A DNA stretch of 13,023 bases from contig JBKEHQ010000036.1 of the NCBI GenBank assembly GCA_046710875.1, positions 1 through 13,023 of the forward strand, written 5' to 3'. Shown here one piece after another: positions 7,325 through 13,023 of the stretch; the stretch's first letter is position 1, and each line of letters opens with the position of its first letter. The DNA comes from MGIIb-O3 sp046710875. GTDB taxonomy: Archaea > Thermoplasmatota > Poseidoniia > Poseidoniales > Thalassarchaeaceae. The notes beneath the pieces are model-generated. The model saw only the letters and a list, made by a program, of their open reading frames with translations. It was not told the origin of the DNA and ran no database searches. The position numbers and the translations under genes were made by a program.

Positions 7325-9514
7325 ATGTCGGATGCACGGTCATTACTTATTTTATATGGTTCACAGTCTGGTAATTCGGAAGAAATTGCTATAAATGCTG
7401 GAAAATTTTCTTCCAAAAATAATCTAAATCCAACCGTTAGGGCCATGGATGAAGTTACGGTTTCCGATATAATTTCTCAAACAAGGATTTTGATCTGTTG
7501 CAGTACATGGGGTGACGGGGAGCAACCTGACAATGCTGAAGATCTCTGGGAAGCAGCTAACTCCGCAGATATCACCTCACTAAATAATATCAACTTTTCA
7601 GTATTAGCACTTGGAGACTCATCTTATGATTTGTTCTGTGAATCTGGTAAGGAATGGGATAATTGGTTCGAAACAAAAGGAGCTAATCGAATTCACCCTC
7701 GTGTAGATTGCGATGTCGATTTTGAAGAACCTGCTAAAATGTGGATGGAACAAAGTATCCAAAAAATGAGCGAACTCAATGTCGAGTCTGGCGTCGAAAT
7801 TACAATTACTGATAAAGAAATTGCTAAAAATTCTGATGTTATTGATAATTCCGTATCTGAAAAATTAGATGCGCCAGTGTCGGATAGTATTGAAGATTTT
7901 CTCAATAATGGAGACAGGGAACTCGCTGTTCTTTTCGGCTCACAATCTGGTAACTCTGAAGAGTTAGCATCAAAAATAGTAAAGGATGCTACTAAATATG
8001 GCCTCATTGGTAAAGTTTATGACATGGATGGGCTCGATTTTAATACTCTTACTAATCATAAACGCGTACTGATTGTGTGCTCGACCTGGGGTGAGGGAGA
8101 AATGCCAGATAACGCAGAAGAGTTGTGGAAATCTGCAAGCGATGATGCGGCGCCTAAACTCAATAACACTAATTATTCAGTACTCTCATTGGGTGACTCA
8201 AGTTATGATTTATTCTGTCAATCAGGTAAAGATTGGGATATTAGATTTGATGAGTTAGGGGCAAATCGATTGGTAACAAGGGTTGATTGTGACGTTGATT
8301 ATGAAACCTTAGCTAGGGAATGGACTTTTGATGCCCTGACTTCCATGGCAGCAGTTGACGAAACTGGTAATTTTCATGAATCAAAATTAAATTTGATTAA
8401 ACAATTCGTATCTGGGACAGATACAGTAGGTGCTTCAGATGATGACGGCTTTGCCATCCCCTCTTTAATTTCTAAAAAATTGCAAGTTGAAGTATCTATA
8501 TTTAGATACGATCCTCAAACAAACTCTACGGGTAAAGATACTTGGTTGTGCTCTTTACCTGGAAATATGTCTGTCCTAGAAGTTCTCAGATCTATCAAAA
8601 GTACGCATGATGGGACCTTGACTTTTAGAGATGGAGTTGCGGAAGATCCCAATACTGCAATTTCTATAAATGGCCGGCTAATACTTCCTGGAACTATATG
8701 TTTAGACTCAATATATTCTCCTAAAATAGGAAAATTAAATTTAAGAATTGAACCTCTTCCATGTTTTACTATTATCCGTGACTTATTAGTTGATACATGG
8801 GCCCTTGAGAGGGCTAGAGAAATTAGTGAACCTTGGATGATTTCCGCCACAAGAGAAGGGAAGGATACTTCCCAGGGCACCATTGGGATAATGAGCCAAT
8901 CAGAAGCATCATACTTACATTCGATAAAAGACTTCCAGAGCTCAATTCTCTTACATGCCAGCTCAGACACTACGCCATTCTCTGAATCATATGTTGGCCC
9001 ATCAAATATAGTGTCTGCATGGGCAAGACGGAACGATCCAAGAATTTCAAATAATAAGAAGAATGAAATTGATAAATACATAGGATCAAGCAAAGGAATT
9101 AACTCAGAAACAGATTTATCTTCGATTAGGCGTCAGGAATCTAATAAACTATCAATTTCCGATGCTTTATTGGATGCTAGAACTTTGGCACTAAGTCAAT
9201 CATCATTCACTGGAAGGCATGGTAAGCATGTATGGTGGTATACCTGGTCAATAAAGAGTAGTGGCAAGGTCAATGATACAGTATTATTCAGGCAAGTTTT
9301 GGGGCCACTTGGCCTTCTTAGTAATCTTTTCTCAGGAGTGACTGCAAGAATGTTACTTGGATTCACTCGGACTGGTGGAAATATGATTAATGATGGCCTC
9401 GGTATGGTTTTACCTCCGGCAGGAATAGGTAAAATGCCAAAACAATTCAACTCATCAATAAATAATCATCATGAAGTTATCGCAATTTTTAATGAACTGG
9501 ATGGAAGATTTTAA
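7325..9514 (+). CDS. Tandem flavodoxin - cysteine-less SdhB-like fusion protein
   Basis: A 729-residue fusion. Residues ~5-150 and ~198-343 are two flavodoxin domains, each with the FMN phosphate loop GSQSGNSEE, the STWG(D/E)GE.PDNAE loop, and LGDSSYDLFC.SGK.WD; these resemble the flavodoxin domain of CysJ/diflavin reductases. No FAD/NADPH reductase domain follows. Residues ~385-729 align with SdhB: VEVSIFRYDP, VLEVLRSI, DGTLTFR, SINGR, EPLPCFTIIRDLLVD, a YVGP segment, KGINSETDLSSIRR, then an HdrC-like tail (~630-700). The iron-sulfur ligands are gone. The plant-type [2Fe-2S] loop is GVAEDPNTA (437-445), two residues shorter than usual. The E. coli CILCACCSTSCP block aligns gap-free with residues 540-551, with C to S540, L543, S546 and T550. 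The CPKG motif is SSKG (588-591). Only three cysteines remain in this half, none at ligand sites. Translation is coupled to the CCG-like gene (TAATG). An FMN-based electron carrier or complex scaffold is inference. Confidence 0.9.
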   Translation: MSDARSLLILYGSQSGNSEEIAINAGKFSSKNNLNPTVRAMDEVTVSDIISQTRILICCSTWGDGEQPDNAEDLWEAANSADITSLNNINFSVLALGDSSYDLFCESGKEWDNWFETKGANRIHPRVDCDVDFEEPAKMWMEQSIQKMSELNVESGVEITITDKEIAKNSDVIDNSVSEKLDAPVSDSIEDFLNNGDRELAVLFGSQSGNSEELASKIVKDATKYGLIGKVYDMDGLDFNTLTNHKRVLIVCSTWGEGEMPDNAEELWKSASDDAAPKLNNTNYSVLSLGDSSYDLFCQSGKDWDIRFDELGANRLVTRVDCDVDYETLAREWTFDALTSMAAVDETGNFHESKLNLIKQFVSGTDTVGASDDDGFAIPSLISKKLQVEVSIFRYDPQTNSTGKDTWLCSLPGNMSVLEVLRSIKSTHDGTLTFRDGVAEDPNTAISINGRLILPGTICLDSIYSPKIGKLNLRIEPLPCFTIIRDLLVDTWALERAREISEPWMISATREGKDTSQGTIGIMSQSEASYLHSIKDFQSSILLHASSDTTPFSESYVGPSNIVSAWARRNDPRISNNKKNEIDKYIGSSKGINSETDLSSIRRQESNKLSISDALLDARTLALSQSSFTGRHGKHVWWYTWSIKSSGKVNDTVLFRQVLGPLGLLSNLFSGVTARMLLGFTRTGGNMINDGLGMVLPPAGIGKMPKQFNSSINNHHEVIAIFNELDGRF
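7358..8299 (+). repeat. Internal duplication of flavodoxin domains
   Basis: The two flavodoxin domains are in register at a constant offset of 193 codons from the phosphate loop (G12/G205) through W62/W255 and D98/D291 to RVDCDVD (R126/R319), with no net insertion or deletion. The copies therefore cover 7358-7720 and 7937-8299. This points to one tandem duplication event with tight length constraint, not two independent acquisitions. Confidence 0.85.
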
Positions 9515-10374
9515 TGCCCTTGAAATATGCCTATCATCCGGGTAATGTTTCACATAGTAGTGCTCCTGAAGTGAATGATACTATGATGCCAATAGCAAAA
9601 TCATTAGGAATCGAATTAACTATTTTAGAAGGTGCAACCAGTTGTGGTGCTGGAATTATGAGGCAAGCAAATAATAGGCTCCAATTAACACTAAATGCCC
9701 GTACATTCGCAATGGCAGAATCTTTAGGGCTTGACATAATGACTCCTTGTGCTGCTACTGCTGGAAACTTGAATGAAGATTTACAAACTCTAATGGGAAA
9801 TAATATATTATTAGCAGAAATTAACTCTACTTTGATGAAAACCTGCAATTTAAAATTCAATGGCGGCGTCAAAGTTCACCATTTACTCCACGTACTAGTT
9901 GATGAAATCGGATTGGAAAAAATAGAATTAAAAGTTAAAAATCCGTTAAATTTTATGATAGCAGGTTACTATGGCCCAAATATGCAACAAAGTGGCATGT
10001 GTGGCGATGATGATGTTTACGACCCATCATATCTGGAAAAGTTAATTCAATCAATAGGGGGAATACCTGTTGAATGGGGTAGTCGGACTAAGAGTGTTGG
10101 AGTCCCAGGATTACTTTCTGAAGAGCCCACAGTATTACTTCAATCTGCTAATGTGATTTTGGATGCAAAAGATGAAGGGGCGCAATTAATAGTGAGCGCA
10201 TGTAATTTATCTCATACAATAATGGATATATATCAAGGAAAAGCATCTAGGATAGTAGAAAAGCCAATCAATATCCCAATAATGCACTTAACAGAAATGA
10301 TCGATTTTGCATTTGGACATCATAACACACGATTGGCTCAATTACGAACGAGAATATCGGTAATTGGGAATTAA
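9514..10374 (+). CDS. Degenerate CCG-domain protein (HdrB/SdhE-like)
   Basis: 286 residues, the usual length of HdrB/SdhE proteins, with two CCG domains. In the family each domain has a C-x(31-38)-CCG-x(33-36)-CxxC pattern that binds a non-cubane [4Fe-4S] cluster and serves heterodisulfide reductase, thiol:fumarate reductase or SdhE-type succinate dehydrogenase. The first domain reads YHPGN (N11), SCG (43-45) and TPCAAT (C79, T82). The second reads YYGP (P155), SVG (194-196) and SACNLS (C230, S233). Only 3 of 10 ligand positions are Cys (C44, C79, C230), although the spacings are intact. Other cysteines (C111, C163) are not at motif positions. Its ATG shares one base with the upstream TAA, so translation is probably coupled; a weak GGAAG lies at 9503-9507. 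With its neighbour it mirrors the SdhB + CCG architecture of methanogen TfrB. A partner or scaffold role is inferred; normal cluster binding is unlikely. Confidence 0.88.
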   Translation: MPLKYAYHPGNVSHSSAPEVNDTMMPIAKSLGIELTILEGATSCGAGIMRQANNRLQLTLNARTFAMAESLGLDIMTPCAATAGNLNEDLQTLMGNNILLAEINSTLMKTCNLKFNGGVKVHHLLHVLVDEIGLEKIELKVKNPLNFMIAGYYGPNMQQSGMCGDDDVYDPSYLEKLIQSIGGIPVEWGSRTKSVGVPGLLSEEPTVLLQSANVILDAKDEGAQLIVSACNLSHTIMDIYQGKASRIVEKPINIPIMHLTEMIDFAFGHHNTRLAQLRTRISVIGN

Positions 10375-10379
10375 ATTAA

Positions 10380-12128
10380 CTAATAGTCATTAAGTCCCCT
10401 TTGTTCCTTTGATTTGAAATTTATTATTTTCCTTTCACTAGACCTTGAATTCAATTTCGTTTGATCAAATTCAGAAACCTTTGGTTGCCGGATGGCCCTT
10501 TCACGATCAATAAATTCCTCCGAAGTCATAACAATGCCTGAATCATTTATCGAAAAATTATCTAATTTTGTCCTGTTTATATTGTTTAAATTTGGAAGGG
10601 TACGCTTAACTCTTTGAACAGCCTTCTTCATATTCATTTCTCTTCTTAATGCAGCTAAGCTAGCGCCTTCATCTCTGGTCCCTTCCGCCACTAATACTAT
10701 TACTTCTCCTTCCCTATGTCTTCCGGTCCGACCTCTTCTTTGAATGGTTCTAGTTTCACTAGAAACAGGTTCATAAAATATTACTAAATCTGCACTAGGG
10801 ATATCCAATCCCTCTTCTCCAACTGAGGTTGAAAGTAGGATATTAGAATTTCCATTTTTAAACTCCTCTAATTTCTCAATTTGTTTTTTGGGATTCATAC
10901 CTTCTTCTCCAATTCTTTTTGATTGTCCAACAAATTTAATCGCCCTAGCACCCTTTAAATCATTTAATGCAACTTCAAGTACTTTTATGGTATCTCGATA
11001 ATTTGCGAAAATAATTATTCTACTGTTAGGATTTCTTCGTAATCTTTCTCTCACTAATCTTCTTACTGCACTAATCTTAGAGTGAATTTCATCCCTTTGT
11101 TGAATATTACTAATTAAATTTTGAATTCTCAAATCTCTCATAAACATTCGAATAGATTTATTGTCTAAGTTCATTTTCATTCTATTTAAAAATTCACCAG
11201 ATGCTGCTGTTCCTTGACACAACAGGTGATTTATCAAATGATGCAATCGCATCGCAATCGCAATTTGAGAAACTGAAATAAATGCTGTCTTATCTCCCCT
11301 TGTAATGGCAGTCTGCGCTCTTTCCATGGCAGTAGTTAATCCAATATGATTAATTTCTCCAGGCATGATATATCTTCCCTTACGCCTTTCCTGATCAACA
11401 ATTCCTTGTTGCCAAATTTTTAATGGATTGGCCATATTATGTATCTCTTCGGGAACTATGACTTTAATCTCCTGAATTTCTAAGTTAGATAAATAACCTG
11501 TTAACATATAATCTTCGGAGGATCTAAGGTGAATTCTATTAATTGAGAGTCTTTTGCAGATCTCTGCCACTTTAGAAATTGTATGCCCCGGACTTGCAGT
11601 CATTGCAAGAACCAATCCATAATCAGAATTAGAATTATACATTTCACCTAATTCAGCCATGGCATGATTGCCAGTTGAATGATGTGCCTCATCTACAATC
11701 ATCATTGAACAATTCGAAATATCCAAAATTCCATTTTTTATGTCATTTCTAGCAACTTGGGGAGTTGCAATTATAATGCGGGATGATAGCCACAATTTTA
11801 ATCGTGATTTTTTTGGGTTTTGACCTGTTATGGAGATTGGGAGTTTACCTTTACTCTCAATCATTTTAATCATTCCTTGTAGGTGTTGATTGACGAGAGC
11901 AACAGTTGGGGCAACCATTAGGACCCAACCATCCTCTTTAGTTAATTTTTCAGCAGTAGCCATCCATGCTACAGCAGTTTTACCTGCAGCAGTTGGTAGT
12001 ACTAACATCATCGAATTAGTTAGAATTTCATTTAAGGCTTCCAATTGATATGCGCGTGCCTCAACTGTCTTTTCAGACAAGTTAACATGGGTTACCATGG
12101 GTGGCATGTATAGTTCGTTAGTGGACAT
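10380..12128 (-). CDS. hef: Hef/FANCM-type SF2 helicase without nuclease domain
   Basis: 582 residues. It should be an ATP-dependent branched-DNA helicase/translocase acting on stalled forks. Motifs: RAYQ (25-28), Walker A PTAAGKT (45-51), APTVALVNQH (73-82), DEAH (146-149) and TASPG (177-181). The second RecA domain has IIIFANYRDT, STSVGEEGLDIPSADLVIFYEP and QRRGRTGR (about 463-471). The TASPG and VGEEGLDIPSADLVIFYEPV wording is typical of archaeal Hef and eukaryotic FANCM/Mph1. The insertion between the two RecA lobes (about 215-350) corresponds to the helical domain that recognises branched DNA. Euryarchaeal Hef usually carries a C-terminal XPF nuclease with GDY...ERK and HhH repeats, about 750 residues in total. 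Here only a ~80-residue basic, polar tail follows motif VI. The ATG is complementary to 12126-12128; no clear Shine-Dalgarno is seen. It converges on the CCG-like gene with 5 bp between the stop codons. Confidence 0.92.
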   Translation of the reverse strand: MSTNELYMPPMVTHVNLSEKTVEARAYQLEALNEILTNSMMLVLPTAAGKTAVAWMATAEKLTKEDGWVLMVAPTVALVNQHLQGMIKMIESKGKLPISITGQNPKKSRLKLWLSSRIIIATPQVARNDIKNGILDISNCSMMIVDEAHHSTGNHAMAELGEMYNSNSDYGLVLAMTASPGHTISKVAEICKRLSINRIHLRSSEDYMLTGYLSNLEIQEIKVIVPEEIHNMANPLKIWQQGIVDQERRKGRYIMPGEINHIGLTTAMERAQTAITRGDKTAFISVSQIAIAMRLHHLINHLLCQGTAASGEFLNRMKMNLDNKSIRMFMRDLRIQNLISNIQQRDEIHSKISAVRRLVRERLRRNPNSRIIIFANYRDTIKVLEVALNDLKGARAIKFVGQSKRIGEEGMNPKKQIEKLEEFKNGNSNILLSTSVGEEGLDIPSADLVIFYEPVSSETRTIQRRGRTGRHREGEVIVLVAEGTRDEGASLAALRREMNMKKAVQRVKRTLPNLNNINRTKLDNFSINDSGIVMTSEEFIDRERAIRQPKVSEFDQTKLNSRSSERKIINFKSKEQRGLNDY

Positions 12129-12220
12129 AGTTCAAAATGGTTGACACAATTTTGATACTTGAGTTCTATGGAATGAGATTGCCACTATCCCGATTCGTTC
12201 AAATAGGGTATGTTAGTCGG

Positions 12221-12340
12221 AAGGCCGCTCACAACGTGAGATACCAGACACCTAGGGCTCTGTTTACAACCCAAATGTTGTTTTTACAATCGTAAAACCA
12301 ACATCGGTGTCACGGTATCTCCTTAGCGTATTGGGCCCTT
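12221..12340 (+). ncRNA. Structured RNA candidate upstream of rpl3
   Basis: A long composite helix can be drawn by eye. AAGG (12221-12224) pairs with CCTT (12337-12340). CGCT (12226-12229) pairs with AGCG (12325-12328). GAGATACC (12238-12245) pairs perfectly with GGTATCTC (12314-12321). GACACC (12247-12252) pairs perfectly with GGTGTC (12306-12311). Inside is a 13-bp hairpin with one T.C mismatch (12275-12287 with 12292-12304, loop AATC), and possibly a small GGG/CCC stem (12255-12257 with 12270-12272). A T6 run follows immediately. This is either a cis-acting leader of the L3 ribosomal-protein operon or a separate ~130-nt RNA ending at the T6. I do not recognise SRP RNA, RNase P RNA, 5S rRNA or tRNA features. 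The strand is inferred from the T6 and the gene downstream. Confidence 0.6.
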
Positions 12341-12362
12341 TTTTGCCGTTTACGGCAAAAAA
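12339..12362 (+). terminator. Perfect T6/A6 hairpin before rpl3
   Basis: TTTTTTGCCG (12339-12348), loop TTTA, CGGCAAAAAA (12353-12362): a perfect 10-bp stem 25 bp before the L3 start. The T6 could end transcription of the structured RNA, or the A6 could mask the U-run in a read-through transcript. A conditional terminator/attenuator is possible but inferred. The hairpin is symmetric, so it could act on either strand. Confidence 0.5.
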
Positions 12363-12373
12363 CGGAATTTAAT

Positions 12374-12378
12374 AGGAG
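12374..12378 (+). promoter_or_regulatory. Shine-Dalgarno site of rpl3
   Basis: AGGAG ends 9 nt before ATG 12388. A nearer ATG at 12381 is only 2 nt away and opens a five-codon frame (MQNGR, stop), so 12388 is the rpl3 start. Confidence 0.65.
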
Positions 12379-12387
12379 AAATGCAAA

Positions 12388-13023
12388 ATGGCAGATAAGA
12401 GTAAACCGCGCAGAGGTAGTATGGGCTATAGCCCTAGGAAACGTGCGGTTCGTCAGTTTCCTCGTATCTCATCATGGCCGGAACAAGAATCTTCTGAGAT
12501 AAGAATTCAAGGATTCTCGGGATGGAAAGCCGGCATGACTCACATAATGATTCGTGATAATAACCCTAACTCTACATCAGCCGGTCAAGAAATTAGAAAA
12601 GCAGTTACAGTTGTAGAGGCACCTCCAATGAAGGTACTTGCAGTAAGGGGCTACACAAACACTCCATATGGTATGCAAACTGCCGGTGAAGTCTGGGCAG
12701 ATTTATCAGAATCCTCTCCAGATGGACTAATGCCTAGATTAGCAAATGATGCTAAGGCCAAAAATGGCGAAGATGAAGGAATTAAACCTGAAAAAAGAGG
12801 TGGCAGAATTCCAATAAGAAAGAAAGAAAATATTGAGGAATCGTTTGAAGCTTTAAAATCATATAATTTATGTGAAGTTAGGTTAATTGTAGCAACCCAA
12901 CCTACTCTAGTAAGAAGTATACCAACAAAAACACCTGAGATTATGGAAGTAGGATTAGTTGGTGGAGATGAAGCATCACGCCTAGAGTGGGCTAAAAATC
13001 GCCTTGGAGATTTTATCAGTATT
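12388..13023 (+). CDS. rpl3: 50S ribosomal protein L3 (uL3), 5' part
   Basis: Open from ATG 12388 to the window edge: 212 codons of an expected ~330-350 in archaeal L3. The N-terminus MADKSKPRRGSMGYSPRKRA is the archaeal/eukaryotic signature that threads into the large ribosomal subunit; SSWPEQ, GFSGWKAGMTHIMIRDNNPNS, VTVVEAPPMKVLAVRGY and EVWADL follow in the expected order. L3 is an early-assembly protein that binds 23S rRNA near the peptidyl-transferase centre. In archaea it usually opens a long operon (L3, L4, L23, L2, S19...), which probably continues to the right. An AGGAG site supports the start. The unusually structured 5' region suggests RNA-level control. The segment AKAKNGEDEGIKPEKRGGRIP (residues about 129-149) is a charged insert-like loop. 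Confidence 0.97.
   Translation, partial: MADKSKPRRGSMGYSPRKRAVRQFPRISSWPEQESSEIRIQGFSGWKAGMTHIMIRDNNPNSTSAGQEIRKAVTVVEAPPMKVLAVRGYTNTPYGMQTAGEVWADLSESSPDGLMPRLANDAKAKNGEDEGIKPEKRGGRIPIRKKENIEESFEALKSYNLCEVRLIVATQPTLVRSIPTKTPEIMEVGLVGGDEASRLEWAKNRLGDFISI

Noticed and set aside
8515..9093. A 192-residue open frame on the minus strand inside the flavodoxin-SdhB gene
   Set aside because: It lies wholly antisense to a well-supported gene with recognisable domains and has no family features, ribosome binding site or promoter. It is a shadow frame.
7325..10374. The flavodoxin-SdhB and CCG-like genes as decaying pseudogenes
   Set aside because: Both frames are intact over 3 kb, with a good ribosome binding site, coupled starts and preserved non-cysteine motifs and spacings. 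Loss is confined to cluster ligands and a 2-residue loop deletion.
10536..10760. The ERK triplet in the helicase tail as an XPF nuclease site
   Set aside because: The tail has SSERKIINF near the C-terminus but no preceding GDY or surrounding nuclease fold, and it is too short. The match is coincidental.
12221..12362. Known archaeal RNA (SRP RNA, RNase P RNA, 5S rRNA or tRNA)
   Set aside because: The length and conserved core sequences do not match any of these; I see only an unnamed structured region.
12381..12398. Five-codon upstream frame (MQNGR) overlapping the rpl3 start
   Set aside because: The AGGAG is only 2 nt from its ATG, too close for efficient initiation, and the peptide is trivial. 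It may still affect rpl3 initiation, but I see no direct support.

Overview
The window looks like AT-rich chromosomal DNA from a marine planktonic euryarchaeon. My best guess is Marine Group II (Poseidoniales) or the related Marine Group III, both Thermoplasmatota. The evidence is archaeal: a group II chaperonin (thermosome), an archaeal-type ribosomal protein L3, a Hef/FANCM-type helicase, anti-Shine-Dalgarno-like GGAAGTGAT and AGGTGAT sites beside apparently leaderless starts, and a very large signal-peptide surface protein with a short LPDGW cytoplasmic tail. The lineage is inferred from gene content and style; no rRNA is present. I see no mobile elements, CRISPR arrays, tRNAs or rRNAs.

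Layout. Positions 1-648 hold the 3' part of a class I aminotransferase. It is followed at 4 bp by a tiny membrane-protein gene (653-913). That gene converges on, and overlaps by 20 bp, a leftward multi-pass membrane protein of unknown function (894-1955). A 130-bp divergent spacer leads to the giant surface protein (2092-5529). Next come the thermosome subunit (5619-7229) and a two-gene unit (7325-9514 and 9514-10374). A leftward helicase (12128-10380) converges on that unit. The window ends with a strongly structured spacer and the first 212 codons of ribosomal protein L3 (12388 to the edge).

The most unusual part is the two-gene unit at 7325-10374. The first protein has two tandem CysJ-like flavodoxin domains fused to a succinate dehydrogenase iron-sulfur subunit (SdhB) fold. 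All the cysteines that should hold the [2Fe-2S], [4Fe-4S] and [3Fe-4S] clusters are replaced or deleted. The second protein, whose start overlaps the first stop by one base, is an HdrB/SdhE-type CCG-domain protein that keeps only 3 of 10 expected cluster cysteines. Reading frames, spacing and non-cysteine landmarks are intact, so these look like maintained, repurposed proteins and not pseudogenes. The pair may be an electron-transfer or scaffold module in which FMN replaced iron-sulfur clusters. That function is inference.

The second notable region is 12221-12362, upstream of rpl3. It can fold into a long composite helix with an inner 13-bp hairpin, then a perfect 10-bp T6/A6 hairpin. It could be a ribosomal-protein operon leader or a separate small RNA.
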